A stretch of DNA of 64,000 nt from Planctomonas psychrotolerans (GCF_008642235.1 NZ_SJEV01000001.1:2436400-2500399); one strand, 5' to 3'; counted from the first letter of the stretch, positions 1 to 9,420 are shown. Numbers and translations are program-made. The notes: a model not told the origin generated them from the sequence alone.

Positions 1-1
1 C

Positions 2-1531
2 AACACCTTCCGCCGGAGCCCGTGGCAGCTCGTCGTGCTGATTCTCGGCATCCTGTACGGATGCGGCGTCGCCGCGCTGGGCGTGCTCGGCCTGGTGGCC
101 CTGCGCCTGGTGGAGGTGGACGTTGCCCGCACGATCCTCGTCATCGGGGGTTCCCTCGTGGTGCTGGGCTTCCTCATCGTGCCGCTCGTGGCCGGCGTGG
201 ACGACACATTGGATCCGCGCCGGTTCGCACTGTTCGGCATCCCGAACGACCGTCTCGCCGTCGGCCTGATCGCCGCGGCTCTGCTGGGGGTCCCCGCCAT
301 CGTGCTCGCTCTCGTGGCCCTCTCCACCGTGATCACCTGGTCGCGCACCCCCGCCGCGACGATCGCGGGTCTCCTGAGTGCCGCGCTCATCGTGCTCACG
401 TGCGTCCTCGCCTCCCGAGTGACCACCTCGGTCGCCTCCCTCCTCCTCTCCACCCGACGTGCGCGAGAGGGCCTCGGCGTGGTGGCCGTGGTGTCGCTCG
501 TGCTGATCGGACCGGCGATCGCGCTCATCGCGTCGATCGACTGGGGGAGCGATGCGGTCGCGGCTCTCGGATCGTTCGCCGACACCCTCGGATGGACGCC
601 GCTCGGTGCGGCGTGGGCGTTCCCCGCCGACGTGGCGGCCCGCGCCTACGGTCCCGCCCTGCTGAGGTTCCTGATCGCGGGTGCGTTCGCCGCGGTGCTC
701 GCGCTCGTGTGGCTCGCACTCGTCGCGAAGATGCTCGTCACCCCCGAGCGCGCCGCGACCGTCAAGACCTACGGCGGCCTCGGCTGGTTCGACCGGTTCC
801 GCGGTACACCCTCCGGGGCCATCGCCGCGCGCAGCGTCACGTACTGGATCCGCGACCCGCGCTACCGGGTGTCGTTGATCATGATCCCGATCCTGCCGAT
901 CGCGCTGTTCATCCCGCTGAGCATCGTCGGGGTCGATCCCGAACCGCTCTGGCTCATGCCGCTCCCCGTCATGTGCCTCTTCCTCGGCTGGTCCATCCAC
1001 AACGACGTCGCCTTCGACAGCACGGCGGTGTGGCAGCACGTCGCCTCCGGCACGCCGGGTCGCGCGGACCGGCTGGGCCGCGCCGCGCCGGTGATCCTCG
1101 TCGGTGTGCCTCTCATCCTCGTCGGATCCGCCGTCAGTGCGCACTTCCACGGCGACTGGGCCGTGCTGCCGTCGCTCATCGGCGTCTCGACCGCCATCCT
1201 CTTCGCCGGGATCGGGATATCGAGCGTGATGTCGGCGCGATTCCCGTATCCGGCGGTTCAGCCGGGCGACAGTCCGTTCCAGCAGCCGCAGACTAGTGGT
1301 GCCGCGTCGGCGCTGATCCAGCTCGTCTCGTTCGCGCTCTGCGGGGTCATCGCGGCACCCGCCATCGTCCTGGCGGCCCTCGGCCTCCGGTTGGGCGGCG
1401 ACTGGGCCACCTGGTCGCTCGTCTGCGGTGTCGCGACGGCGGTGCTGTCGCTCGTGATCGGCACCGTCTGGGGCGGGAGAATCTTCGAGCGGCGCGGGCC
1501 CGAGCTGCTGGCGTTCGCGAACCGCCACTAG
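2..1531 (+). CDS. Multi-spanning ABC-type permease, 5' end missing
   Basis: The reading frame is already open at the window edge, so the N-terminus is missing; 509 residues remain before a TAG stop. The visible protein is almost entirely hydrophobic, with about ten to twelve membrane segments separated by short Arg-rich loops (for example RRAREG and WFDRFRG). It has no ATPase, protease or binding domain. Large actinobacterial membrane proteins of this kind are usually the permease half of an ABC exporter with the ATPase gene just upstream, but that region lies outside the window, so the role is inferred. The next gene appears to have its own promoter, so this is probably the last gene of its transcript. 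Confidence 0.7.
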   Translation, partial: NTFRRSPWQLVVLILGILYGCGVAALGVLGLVALRLVEVDVARTILVIGGSLVVLGFLIVPLVAGVDDTLDPRRFALFGIPNDRLAVGLIAAALLGVPAIVLALVALSTVITWSRTPAATIAGLLSAALIVLTCVLASRVTTSVASLLLSTRRAREGLGVVAVVSLVLIGPAIALIASIDWGSDAVAALGSFADTLGWTPLGAAWAFPADVAARAYGPALLRFLIAGAFAAVLALVWLALVAKMLVTPERAATVKTYGGLGWFDRFRGTPSGAIAARSVTYWIRDPRYRVSLIMIPILPIALFIPLSIVGVDPEPLWLMPLPVMCLFLGWSIHNDVAFDSTAVWQHVASGTPGRADRLGRAAPVILVGVPLILVGSAVSAHFHGDWAVLPSLIGVSTAILFAGIGISSVMSARFPYPAVQPGDSPFQQPQTSGAASALIQLVSFALCGVIAAPAIVLAALGLRLGGDWATWSLVCGVATAVLSLVIGTVWGGRIFERRGPELLAFANRH

Positions 1532-1579
1532 AGACGACGAAGCCGCCCATCCGGAGCGGGACGAGGATCGACGGGTCCG

Positions 1580-1585
1580 TACAAT
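1580..1585 (+). promoter_or_regulatory. -10 element for the DUF3039 gene
   Basis: TACAAT lies 6 bases before the ATG at 1592 and there is no Shine-Dalgarno, which suggests a leaderless mRNA. Confidence 0.55.
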
Positions 1586-1591
1586 GGACGC

Positions 1592-1870
1592 ATGTTCTCG
1601 ATGAGTATGGTTCCCGAGGCGCCCGGGGAAGGCGGCGGTACCGATGTTCTCGATCGCGAGCTCGAGGAACTCCTCCATCAGCAGGGCGGGGAGCCCGGCG
1701 ATCACGAGCGCTTCTCGCACTACGTGAAGAAGGAGAAGATCCTCGAGTCGGCGATGACGGGCAAGCCGGTCATCGCGCTGTGCGGCAAGAAGTGGCTACC
1801 CGGACGCGATCCGGAGAAGTTCCCGGTGTGCCCCGACTGCAAGAAGATCTACGAGAAGCTCAAGTCCTGA
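1592..1870 (+). CDS. DUF3039-type small protein
   Basis: A 92-residue acidic/basic protein recognised as the actinobacterial DUF3039 family; its function is unknown. The C-terminal half contains LCGKKW with Cys64, then VCPDC with Cys80 and Cys83. His43 in the preceding segment could complete a zinc site, so a small zinc-finger fold is likely (inference). The N-terminal 30 residues are Gly/Glu rich and probably flexible. The start at 1592 is supported by a TACAAT element 6 bases upstream. The gene converges on pncB, whose stop codon begins on the very next base, with no room for a separate terminator. Confidence 0.8.
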   Translation: MFSMSMVPEAPGEGGGTDVLDRELEELLHQQGGEPGDHERFSHYVKKEKILESAMTGKPVIALCGKKWLPGRDPEKFPVCPDCKKIYEKLKS

Positions 1871-3175
1871 TCAGGGTAGGTAGACCGTCGGGATCGCCGG
1901 GTCGCCCGCGCGGAGTCGGAAGGACTCCGCGGAGAGCTCCCCGACGGCGAACCGCGCATGCTCCCGCGCCAGCGCCGTTCCGGCTGCACCGAGGTAGCGT
2001 TCGTCCACCTCGCCTGCGCTGACGAGCGGCACCTGCAGTTCCCGATCGCGGGGATCGGGCTGCACCTCGTCGCCGATGTAGATCACCTCGGCCGCCGCGG
2101 TGCCCCGCTCATCGCGCTGGCGCATCGGCCGCTTGCGCCCGCCGAGGCTGGCTTTCTGGGCGCTCGTCTTGGCCACCGACACCCACTCGCCCCGGGAGTC
2201 CCGGTGCGCCACCAGCTTGAACACCATGCCGGCGGCCGGTGCGCCGGAACCGGTCACCACGCTCGTCCCCACACCGTAGGCGTCGACCGGCGACGCGCTC
2301 AGGGCGGCGATGCCGTACTCGTCCAGGTCGTTCGTCACCGTGATTCTCGTCCCGGTCGCTCCGAGCGAGTCGAGTTGGGCGCGCACGTCGGCCACCACCG
2401 TGGGCAGGTCGCCGGAGTCGATCCGCACGGCGCCGAGTTCCGGACCGGCCACGCGGACCGCGGTCTCCACGGCCTTCGGCACGTCGTAGGTGTCGATGAG
2501 CAGGGTGGTTCCCGGACCCATGGTGGCCACCTGCGCGCGGAACGCGTCCTCCTCGCTGTCGTGCAGGAGGGTGAACGAGTGCGCTGCGGTGCCCATGGTG
2601 GGCACGCCCCAGGAACGCCCGGCCTCGAGATTCGACGTGGCGTCGAATCCCGCGATGTACGCCGCGCGTGCCGCAGCGACGGCGGCCTGCTCGCTCGCCC
2701 GACGCGAGCCCATCTCGGCGAGCGGCCGACCGGAGCTCACGGAGACCATCCGTGCCGCCGCACTCGCCACCGCGGAGTCGTAGTTCAACACGCTCAGGGT
2801 CAGCGTCTCGAGGATCACGCCGTCGGCGAAGGGAGCATCGACGACGAGCAGGGGAGACCCGGGGAAGTACACCTCACCCTCGCGGTAGCCGCGGATGTCA
2901 CCCCGGAAGCGGTAGTCCGCCAGCCAGTCGAGCGCGTCCGATCCGATCACCGAGTTGGCCTGCAACCAGTTCAGCTCCGCCTCGTCGAAACGGAAATCGC
3001 GGATGAGCTCGAGCAGGCGACCGGTGCCCGCCACCATCCCGTAGCGCCGGCCGTTGGGCAGGCGCCGGGCGAACACCTCGAAGACGCAGTCGCGCGAATG
3101 CGTGCCGGCGCGCATGGCCGCCTCGAGCATCGTGAATTCGTATCGGTCGGTCAGGAACGCCGTTGAAGTGCCCAC
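1871..3175 (-). CDS. pncB: Nicotinate phosphoribosyltransferase
   Basis: Converts nicotinate, PRPP and ATP to nicotinate mononucleotide in the Preiss-Handler NAD salvage route; a cytosolic enzyme. The 434-residue protein is full length. It has the N-terminal DRYEFTM segment, EMGSRRA near residues 154-160, GTAAHSF near 195-201 with the catalytic His199, and the PRPP-side RIDSGD motif near 250. The C-terminal part contains the FKLV and KTSAQK segments typical of the family. The GTG start has no Shine-Dalgarno but a TAGGCT element 6 bases upstream. It is a single-gene unit, divergent from murI with only 85 bp between the two starts. Confidence 0.95.
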   Translation of the reverse strand: MGTSTAFLTDRYEFTMLEAAMRAGTHSRDCVFEVFARRLPNGRRYGMVAGTGRLLELIRDFRFDEAELNWLQANSVIGSDALDWLADYRFRGDIRGYREGEVYFPGSPLLVVDAPFADGVILETLTLSVLNYDSAVASAAARMVSVSSGRPLAEMGSRRASEQAAVAAARAAYIAGFDATSNLEAGRSWGVPTMGTAAHSFTLLHDSEEDAFRAQVATMGPGTTLLIDTYDVPKAVETAVRVAGPELGAVRIDSGDLPTVVADVRAQLDSLGATGTRITVTNDLDEYGIAALSASPVDAYGVGTSVVTGSGAPAAGMVFKLVAHRDSRGEWVSVAKTSAQKASLGGRKRPMRQRDERGTAAAEVIYIGDEVQPDPRDRELQVPLVSAGEVDERYLGAAGTALAREHARFAVGELSAESFRLRAGDPAIPTVYLP

Positions 3176-3181
3176 CCGTCC

Positions 3182-3187
3182 AGCCTA
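3182..3187 (-). promoter_or_regulatory. -10 element for pncB
   Basis: TAGGCT on the minus strand, 6 bases before the pncB GTG. Confidence 0.55.
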
Positions 3188-3246
3188 CGGGCAGCGATCG
3201 ACCTGCCCCGCGGCACCCGCGCGGGAGGCGGGCACGGCACCGGGTC

Positions 3247-3252
3247 TAAAAT
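3247..3252 (+). promoter_or_regulatory. -10 element for murI
   Basis: TAAAAT, 8 bases before the murI ATG; no Shine-Dalgarno is present. Confidence 0.6.
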
Positions 3253-3260
3253 GACTGCAC

Positions 3261-4085
3261 ATGAGCAATGCGCCGATCGGGATCTTCGACTCTGGGGTCG
3301 GTGGTCTCACCGTCGCGCGCGCGGTGATGACGCAACTGCCGCGGGAGTCGATCGTCTACATCGGCGACACGGCGCGGTCCCCGTACGGCACCAAGACCAT
3401 CGCCGAGGTCCGGCGCTACGCGCTCGACGTACTCGACACGCTGGTCGAGCAGGGCGTGAAGATGCTCGTCATCGCGTGCAACACCGCATCCGCCGCGGTG
3501 CTCCGGGATGCGCGGGAGCGGTACGACGTGCCGGTGCTCGAGGTCATCCAGCCCGCGGTGCGCCGCGCCGTATCCGCCACCCGCAACTCCCGGGTCGGGG
3601 TGATCGCGACGCAGGCGACCACCACCTCACGGGCGTACGACGACGCGTTCGCCGCCGCTCCGCACCTGCGGCTGTTCACCCGGGCATGCCCGCGCTTCGT
3701 GGAGTTCGTGGAACGCGGCGAGACCAGCGGCACCGAACTCCTGGCCGTGGCCGAGGAGTACCTCGCGCCCCTCCGTGCGGCGGTAGTCGACACACTGGTA
3801 CTCGGCTGCACGCACTACCCCTTTCTGAAGGGCGCGATCTCGCTCGTGATGGGCCCGGACGTCACCCTCGTGTCGAGCGACACGGAAACGGCCAACGACG
3901 TCTACCGCACGCTGGTCTCGGGCGGCATCGAACGCACCGACGCTGCTCCGCCCGACATCCGCTACGAGGCGACGGGCGACAGCGCCGACACGTTCCTCCG
4001 GCTGGCCGATCGCTTCCTGGGCGTCGGGGTGTCGAGTGTGGAGCTCGTGCGCACGGGCGCCATCTCGCTGCCCGCCCCGCGCTGA
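3261..4085 (+). CDS. murI: Glutamate racemase
   Basis: Interconverts L- and D-glutamate, supplying D-Glu for peptidoglycan. The 274-residue length is normal. Key residues are visible: FDSGVGG with Asp10 and Ser11, the first catalytic cysteine in ACNTAS (Cys73) and the second in LGCTHYPF (Cys183). The start is supported by TAAAAT 8 bases upstream. It is followed after 66 bp by rph and then rdgB on the same strand, the standard actinobacterial order, so co-transcription is likely although rph also has its own Shine-Dalgarno. Confidence 0.97.
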   Translation: MSNAPIGIFDSGVGGLTVARAVMTQLPRESIVYIGDTARSPYGTKTIAEVRRYALDVLDTLVEQGVKMLVIACNTASAAVLRDARERYDVPVLEVIQPAVRRAVSATRNSRVGVIATQATTTSRAYDDAFAAAPHLRLFTRACPRFVEFVERGETSGTELLAVAEEYLAPLRAAVVDTLVLGCTHYPFLKGAISLVMGPDVTLVSSDTETANDVYRTLVSGGIERTDAAPPDIRYEATGDSADTFLRLADRFLGVGVSSVELVRTGAISLPAPR

Positions 4086-4151
4086 CCGCGCCCTCATCCC
4101 GCCTCCCCACGCACCATCCGGTACGACCCACCGCACAGACAAGGAACACGA

Positions 4152-4895
4152 GTGAGCACAGCACGCAAGGACGGCCGCACGGCGAATCAGCTCCGCGAGA
4201 TCACCATCGAGCGCGGATGGAGCAGCCAGGCGGAGGGGTCGGCGCTCATCTCGTACGGCAACACCAAGGTGCTCTGCACCGCCTCCTTCACCAACGGCGT
4301 GCCGCGCTGGCTGACCGGCAAGGGCAAGGGCTGGGTCACCGCCGAGTATGCGATGCTGCCCCGGTCGACCAACGACCGCATGGACCGGGAATCGGTCAAG
4401 GGCAAGATCGGCGGACGCACCCATGAGATCTCCCGGCTCATCGGCCGCAGCCTCCGCGCGGTGATCGACACCAAAGCGCTCGGCGAGAACACCATCGTGA
4501 TCGACTGCGACGTGCTGCAGGCGGACGGCGGAACCCGCACCGCCGCAATCACGGGCGCGTACGTGGCGCTCGCCGATGCGATCGAGTGGGCCCGGGGAAA
4601 GAAGTTCATCGCGCAGAAGGCCACCCCGCTGATCGACAGCGTCAGCGCCGTCTCGGTGGGCATCGTGGACGGGACGCCCCTCCTCGACCTCGCCTACGTG
4701 GAGGACGTGCGCGCCGACACAGACATGAACGTCGTGGTCACCGGCCGCGGCCTGTTCGTGGAGGTGCAGGGCACCGCCGAGGCCGCGCCGTTCGATCGCA
4801 CCGAGCTCAACGCGCTGCTGGACCTCGCACTCGAGGGCACCACCAGCCTGCGGGACGCCCAGATCGCCGCTCTCGGAGCAGTCGACCCGCGATGA
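4152..4895 (+). CDS. rph: Ribonuclease PH
   Basis: A phosphate-dependent 3'-to-5' exoribonuclease that trims tRNA 3' ends, normally a hexamer. The 247-residue protein is full length and carries the family features: the N-terminal [10 protein letters not shown] segment, an Arg-rich [11 protein letters not shown] stretch, the phosphate-binding [10 protein letters not shown] region near residues 125-135, and the conserved VVTGRG C-terminal element. Start is GTG with AAGGAA about 8 bases upstream. The stop overlaps the rdgB ATG (ATGA), so the two are translationally coupled. Confidence 0.96.
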   Translation: MSTARKDGRTANQLREITIERGWSSQAEGSALISYGNTKVLCTASFTNGVPRWLTGKGKGWVTAEYAMLPRSTNDRMDRESVKGKIGGRTHEISRLIGRSLRAVIDTKALGENTIVIDCDVLQADGGTRTAAITGAYVALADAIEWARGKKFIAQKATPLIDSVSAVSVGIVDGTPLLDLAYVEDVRADTDMNVVVTGRGLFVEVQGTAEAAPFDRTELNALLDLALEGTTSLRDAQIAALGAVDPR

Positions 4896-5485
4896 CCCGG
4901 CTCGTGCTCGCCACGCACAATCCGCACAAGGTCGAGGAACTCAGGCGGATCCTCGGCGGACGGCTCGGGGACGCGGAACTCGTCGGCTACGACGGCCCCG
5001 AACCGGCCGAGACCGGCACCACCTTCGCGGAGAATGCGCTAATCAAGGCGCGGGCCGCCGCCGCGCACACCGGTATGACGGCGATCGCCGACGACTCCGG
5101 TATCGGCGTGCGGGTGATGGGCGGCGCCCCCGGGATCTTCTCCGCCCGCTGGTCCGGCCCGGGCAGGGAGGCGACGGACAACCTCGCACTGCTGCTCTGG
5201 CAGCTGACGGACATCCCCGCCGAACACCGTGCCGCGAGCTTCACCTGCGCGGCCGCGTTCGTCGATCCCGCCGACGGGTACGAGCACGTCGAAACAGCCG
5301 AGTGGACCGGACGGATCCTTGCCGAACCGAGCGGAGCAGGCGGTTTCGGATACGACCCGATCTTCGCTCCCGATGGCGTTCCCGGGTCGGCCGCCGACCT
5401 GACGACCGAGGAGAAGGACCGCCTGAGCCACCGCGCGATGGCGTTCGACCGGCTCTGGGCGGCGGTGCGCACGCGGCTCGCGTGA
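4892..5485 (+). CDS. rdgB: Non-canonical purine NTP pyrophosphatase (RdgB/HAM1)
   Basis: Hydrolyses dITP, XTP and related damaged purine nucleotides to monophosphates, cleaning the nucleotide pool. The 197-residue protein starts with the family signature [11 protein letters not shown] (residues 7-17), followed by FAENAL, the catalytic ADDSGI (66-71), [11 protein letters not shown] and the substrate-binding GFGYDPIF. The ATG overlaps the rph stop by four bases. The next gene starts only 14 bp after its stop and appears to have its own -10 element. Confidence 0.95.
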   Translation: MTRLVLATHNPHKVEELRRILGGRLGDAELVGYDGPEPAETGTTFAENALIKARAAAAHTGMTAIADDSGIGVRVMGGAPGIFSARWSGPGREATDNLALLLWQLTDIPAEHRAASFTCAAAFVDPADGYEHVETAEWTGRILAEPSGAGGFGYDPIFAPDGVPGSAADLTTEEKDRLSHRAMAFDRLWAAVRTRLA

Positions 5486-5487
5486 CG

Positions 5488-5493
5488 TAGGAT
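5488..5493 (+). promoter_or_regulatory. -10 element for the metal ABC operon
   Basis: TAGGAT immediately after the rdgB stop and 6 bases before the GTG at 5500. Any -35 would lie inside rdgB. No clear MntR or Zur palindrome was seen by eye. Confidence 0.55.
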
Positions 5494-5499
5494 TTCGGT

Positions 5500-6435
5500 G
5501 TGCCGAAAAGACGGCTTGCCGCATCCCGAAAGCTCCGCCCGGTTGCGGTGGGCTGCGCGCTCCTCGTTGCGCTGGCAGGGTGCGCCGGGTCCGGTGCTCG
5601 CGCCCTCGACGCGGACGACCGGCCGGTGGTGCTCGCCACCTTCACCGTGATCGCCGACATGGCATCCGTCGTCGCGGGCGACGCGGTGCGGGTGGAAGCA
5701 CTGATCAAGCCGGGGGCGGAGATCCACGGGTACGAACCGACGCCGTCCGATCTCGTCCGCGCGTCGAACGCCGACCTCATCCTCGACAACGGAATGGGCC
5801 TCGAGGGGTGGTTCGAGCAGTTCCTCGCGAGCATCGACGTGCCGCACGCCGAACTGACGGCCGGGGTCGATCCCGTCGCCATCGCCACGGGCCACTACGA
5901 AGGCGAGCCCAACCCGCACGCCTGGATGTCCCCGGTCGCATCCGAGGCCTACGTGCACGCCATCGTCGCCGCGCTCTCCGAGCTCGCGCCGGCGAACGCC
6001 GGTGCGTTCGAGGCCAACGGCCGCGAGTACATCGGGGAGCTTCGCGCCATCACCGCGAACCTGCGCGCGTCGGTGGCCGCGTTGCCCCCAGCCTCCCGTG
6101 TGCTGGTCACCTGCGAGGGCGCGTTCAGCTACCTCGCCCGCGACGCCGGACTCGAGGAGGCCTACCTGTGGGCGGTCAACAGCGACAACGAGGGAACACC
6201 GCAGCAGATCGCCGCCACCGTGCGGCTCGTGGAGCAGAAGGCGGTGCCGACGGTGTTCTGCGAGTCGACCGTGAACGACGCGGTGCAGCGCCAGCTCGCC
6301 CGGCAGACCGGTGCCGCGTTCGGCGGGCCCCTCTACGTCGACTCCCTGTCGTCAGCGGACGGGCCTGTCCCCACCCATCTCGACCTGCTGCGGCACGACG
6401 TCGACGTCATCCTCGACGGGCTCTCCGATGGCTGA
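5500..6435 (+). CDS. Metal ABC transporter substrate-binding lipoprotein, probably manganese
   Basis: Cluster A-I (TroA/PsaA/ZnuA-like) metal receptor of 311 residues. A signal peptide with lipobox LAGC makes Cys28 the lipidated residue, so the mature protein is anchored outside the membrane. The four metal ligands are visible as His76 (EIHGYEP), His140 (NPHAWMSP), Glu206 (CEGAFSY) and Asp281 (YVDSLS). His-His-Glu-Asp is the PsaA-type set usually linked to manganese, and there is no long His-rich loop of the kind seen in zinc receptors. It is the first gene of a four-gene operon whose last gene is a DtxR/MntR-type regulator. Manganese is inferred; iron or zinc cannot be excluded. Confidence 0.88.
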   Translation: MPKRRLAASRKLRPVAVGCALLVALAGCAGSGARALDADDRPVVLATFTVIADMASVVAGDAVRVEALIKPGAEIHGYEPTPSDLVRASNADLILDNGMGLEGWFEQFLASIDVPHAELTAGVDPVAIATGHYEGEPNPHAWMSPVASEAYVHAIVAALSELAPANAGAFEANGREYIGELRAITANLRASVAALPPASRVLVTCEGAFSYLARDAGLEEAYLWAVNSDNEGTPQQIAATVRLVEQKAVPTVFCESTVNDAVQRQLARQTGAAFGGPLYVDSLSSADGPVPTHLDLLRHDVDVILDGLSDG

Positions 6436-7183
6436 ACGCCGAACCGAACCGATGGCGGATCCGATCCTGTCCGTCTCCGGCGTCACCGTGCGCTACGGCA
6501 CGGTGCAGGCACTCCGCGACGTCTCGCTCGACCTGACGGCCGGACGCATCCTCGGGCTCCTCGGCGTGAACGGGTCGGGCAAGTCGAGCCTCTTCGGCGC
6601 CATCATGGGCACCGTGGTCGTGGACGCGGGGCGCGTGCGGCTGTTCGGCGGCAGCTCGGCCGCGGCCCGGAAGCGCAATCTCGTGACCTACGTGCCGCAG
6701 TCCGAGAACGTCGACTGGGACTTCCCGCTCTCGGTTCGGGAGGTGGTGCTGATGGGTCGCTACGGCATGCTCGGATTCACCCGGCGACCGCGACGCATCG
6801 ACAGGGTCGCCGTCGCCGACGCGCTCGACCGGGTGGGGCTCGCCGAGCTCGCCGACCGCCAGATCGGCGAGCTGTCCGGCGGGCAGCGCAAGCGGGTGTT
6901 CCTCGCGCGGGGCATCGCCCAGGGGGCCGGACTGCTGCTTCTCGACGAGCCGTTCGCCGGGGTGGACAAGGCATCGGAACGCACCATCGTGGATCTGCTG
7001 CGGGCCCTCCGCGACGAGGGCTGCGGCATCCTCGTCTCGACGCACGACCTCGCCGGCGTGCCCGAGCTGTGCGACGAGGTGCTGCTGCTGCAGAACCGGG
7101 TGCTGTTCCGGGGTGCGCCGCACGAGGCGCTCACCCCCGAGCGGTTGTCCCTCGCCTTCGGAGCCGAGGTGGGGAACCCGTGA
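6428..7183 (+). CDS. Metal ABC transporter ATP-binding protein
   Basis: Cytoplasmic ATPase of the transporter, 251 residues. It has the Walker A motif GVNGSGKSS (46-54), a Q-loop in YVPQSENVDWDF, the signature LSGGQRKR, Walker B LLLLDEPFAGVD and a switch His in STHDLAG. The VDWDFP segment after the Q-loop is characteristic of the zinc/manganese import subfamily. The ATG at 6428 overlaps the end of the lipoprotein gene by 8 bp; an internal ATG at 6452 is an alternative start. It is coupled to the permease gene through GTGA. Confidence 0.92.
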   Translation: MAERRTEPMADPILSVSGVTVRYGTVQALRDVSLDLTAGRILGLLGVNGSGKSSLFGAIMGTVVVDAGRVRLFGGSSAAARKRNLVTYVPQSENVDWDFPLSVREVVLMGRYGMLGFTRRPRRIDRVAVADALDRVGLAELADRQIGELSGGQRKRVFLARGIAQGAGLLLLDEPFAGVDKASERTIVDLLRALRDEGCGILVSTHDLAGVPELCDEVLLLQNRVLFRGAPHEALTPERLSLAFGAEVGNP

Positions 7184-8052
7184 CGCCGATCGACTGGCTG
7201 TTCGAGCCCCTGCAGTACGCCTTCATGTCCCGGGCGCTCGTCGTGACCGCCGTCGCCGCGGCGACGTGCGCGTTCCTGTCCTGCTGGCTCGTGCAGATCG
7301 GCTGGTCGCTGATGGGCGACGCCGTGTCGCACGCGGTGCTGCCCGGGGTGGCCCTCAGTTACATCCTCGGCATCCCGTTCGCCGTCGGTGCCTTCATCTT
7401 CGGCGCGGGCGCCGTGGCCCTCATCGGCGGTGTGCGCGCCACCACCCGGATCAAGGCGGATGCGGCGATCGGTGTCGTCTTCACCGCTCTGTTCGCGCTC
7501 GGTCTCGTGATCATCTCGGTCACGCCGAGCCAGACCGACCTCACCCACATCCTTTTCGGCAATGTGCTCGGCGTGACCGATGCGGAGATCGCGCAGGTTC
7601 TGGTGATCGGAGCCGTCGCCTGCACGGTGCTGTTCCTCAAGCGGCGCGACCTCACCCTCTTCGCGTTCGATCGCAGCCACGCCAACGCCATCGGCATCAA
7701 TACGCGGTGGCTGTCGGTGCTGCTGCTCGGTCTGCTCGCGCTCACCGTGGTGGTGGCGCTGCAGGCGGTGGGCATCATCCTCGTGGTCGCCATGCTCATC
7801 ACCCCCGGCGCCACCGCGTACCTGCTCACCAAACGGTTCGATCGGATGCTGGTGCTCGCGGTGGCGGTGACGCTGATCGCCGCCCTCCTCGGGGCGTACG
7901 CGAGCTTCTACCTCGACATCTCCACCGGGGGAGCGGTGGTGCTCGCGCAGTCCATCGCGTTCGCCCTCGCCTACCTTTTCGGCGCACGCGGCGGGATGGT
8001 GCCGACCCGGCTGCGCATGGCGCGCGCCCGACGATCCGAGGCCGCCGCATGA
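7180..8052 (+). CDS. Metal ABC transporter permease
   Basis: A 290-residue ABC-3 family (ZnuB/MntB-like) membrane protein with about eight hydrophobic segments. The family features GDAVSHAVLPGVAL (near residue 46) and the cytoplasmic DLTLFAFDRSHANAIGIN loop that contacts the ATPase are both present. The GTG start overlaps the ATPase stop (GTGA), and its own stop overlaps the ATG of the regulator (ATGA), so the whole operon is tightly coupled. Confidence 0.92.
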   Translation: MTPIDWLFEPLQYAFMSRALVVTAVAAATCAFLSCWLVQIGWSLMGDAVSHAVLPGVALSYILGIPFAVGAFIFGAGAVALIGGVRATTRIKADAAIGVVFTALFALGLVIISVTPSQTDLTHILFGNVLGVTDAEIAQVLVIGAVACTVLFLKRRDLTLFAFDRSHANAIGINTRWLSVLLLGLLALTVVVALQAVGIILVVAMLITPGATAYLLTKRFDRMLVLAVAVTLIAALLGAYASFYLDISTGGAVVLAQSIAFALAYLFGARGGMVPTRLRMARARRSEAAA

Positions 8053-8765
8053 GTCCGCGCGAACCGATGCCCGTGGCGTACGAGGACTACGTGAAAGCCA
8101 TCTACGCGCACACGGAGTGGCAGCCGGATCCGATCACCCCGTCGGCGCTCGCGGCCCGGCTCGGTCTCGCCGCGTCGTCCGTCACGGAGATGGTGCGCAA
8201 GCTGGCTCGGGATGGTCTCGTGACGCACCGCCCGTACGGTGCGGTGACGCTGACCGATGAGGGAACGGGGCTCGCGCTTCGGATGCTGCGCCGGCACCGC
8301 CTGATCGAGACCTGGTTGGTGGACTCGTTCGGCTACGACTGGGACGAAGTGCACGACGAGGCGGAGGTGCTCGAGCACGCGCTGTCCGATCGGTTGCTCG
8401 AGTCGATCGCGGATCAGTTGGGGCAGCCCGTGCGGGATCCGCACGGCGATCCGATCCCGGCAGCCGACGGCTCGGTGCTGCAGCCGACAGCGGTTCGCCT
8501 CCGCGATGCCGCGGTCGGGCACCGGGGGAGGGTGGTGCGGATCAGCGATCGCGATCCCGGGCTCCTGCGGTACTTCGCGTCGGTGCGCCTCCAGCTCGAT
8601 GTTCCCGTGCTGGTTCGCGCGCCGGTGCCGTTCCGCGACGACCTGCGGGTGACTCTCGGCGCCGGTGCAGGAGACGACGCCGCCGACTCCGACGGCGACG
8701 CACACGGCAGCGTCGACCTCGACCTCGGTGTCGATGCGGCGGAGGCGGTCTGGCTTACTGCTTGA
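8049..8765 (+). CDS. DtxR/MntR-family metal-dependent repressor
   Basis: A 238-residue regulator. The N-terminal winged helix (about residues 8-65) includes ALAARLGLAASSVTEMVRKLARDGLV, split here by a normal turn, and is followed by a dimerisation/metal domain with the RRHRLIETWL and HDEAEVLEHALSDRL segments that carry His and Glu ligands in this family. The C-terminal 90 residues look like an FeoA/SH3-type domain followed by an acidic tail. Encoded last in the transporter operon with an ATGA overlap, it probably represses that operon when metal is plentiful. The binding site is not identified. The last 11 bp overlap the convergent dedA gene. Confidence 0.88.
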   Translation: MSPREPMPVAYEDYVKAIYAHTEWQPDPITPSALAARLGLAASSVTEMVRKLARDGLVTHRPYGAVTLTDEGTGLALRMLRRHRLIETWLVDSFGYDWDEVHDEAEVLEHALSDRLLESIADQLGQPVRDPHGDPIPAADGSVLQPTAVRLRDAAVGHRGRVVRISDRDPGLLRYFASVRLQLDVPVLVRAPVPFRDDLRVTLGAGAGDDAADSDGDAHGSVDLDLGVDAAEAVWLTA

Positions 8766-9420
8766 TCTGCTCCCGGGCGGCACGGCGACCGGCGAGGGAA
8801 TGGCGACCCGCCTTGCTGAGCTCGATGAGGATCGGGATGCCCGACAGCAGCACGATGCCGATGATGAAGTACTCCGCGTAGCGCTCGACGAACTCGATCT
8901 GGCCCAGGAAGTAGCCGACCAGGGTGAGTCCCACGCCCCAGGCGAACGCCCCGATCACGTTGAAGGTGACGAAGGTGCGGTAGCTCATCTTGCCGACACC
9001 GGCCGCGACGGGTACGAAGGCGCGGAAGACGGGAAGGAAGCGCGCGATGATCACGGCCTTACCGCCGTGCTTCACGAAGAACGCGTTGGTGCGCTCGACA
9101 TTGGCGGGGTTGAAGAAGCGGCTCTCCTGGCGTTTGAAGATCGCCGGGCCGGCCGTCCGGCCGATCAGGTAGGCCGTCTGGTCCCCGGCGAAGGCGGCCA
9201 CGAAGATGACGAGGACGGTGAGCCAGATCGGCACTCCCACCACGCCGGTGGCGGTGAGGAGTCCCACCGTGAACAGCAGCGAGTCACCGGGAAGGAACGA
9301 GACCACGATGAAGGCGGTCTCGGCGAAGATGATCGCCGCGACACCGACGAGAACGAAGGCGCCGAACGCCGTGATCAGCCATTCGGCGTCGAGCCATTCG
9401 ATTCCAAGCAGGTTGAGCAT
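8755..9420 (-). CDS. DedA family membrane protein
   Basis: A 221-residue DedA/SNARE-associated (PF09335-type) inner membrane protein, a family implicated in lipid flipping and membrane homeostasis. Family hallmarks are FAETAFIVVSFLPGDSLL near residues 30-47, the membrane re-entrant region, and FARFLPVFRAFVPVAAGVGKM-type sequence around 125-145 with the conserved Arg and Gly. There are five to six hydrophobic segments. A paralogue lies 215 bp upstream on the same strand. The start is ATG with a weak GAAGGGA upstream. Confidence 0.92.
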   Translation of the reverse strand: MLNLLGIEWLDAEWLITAFGAFVLVGVAAIIFAETAFIVVSFLPGDSLLFTVGLLTATGVVGVPIWLTVLVIFVAAFAGDQTAYLIGRTAGPAIFKRQESRFFNPANVERTNAFFVKHGGKAVIIARFLPVFRAFVPVAAGVGKMSYRTFVTFNVIGAFAWGVGLTLVGYFLGQIEFVERYAEYFIIGIVLLSGIPILIELSKAGRHSLAGRRAAREQIKQ

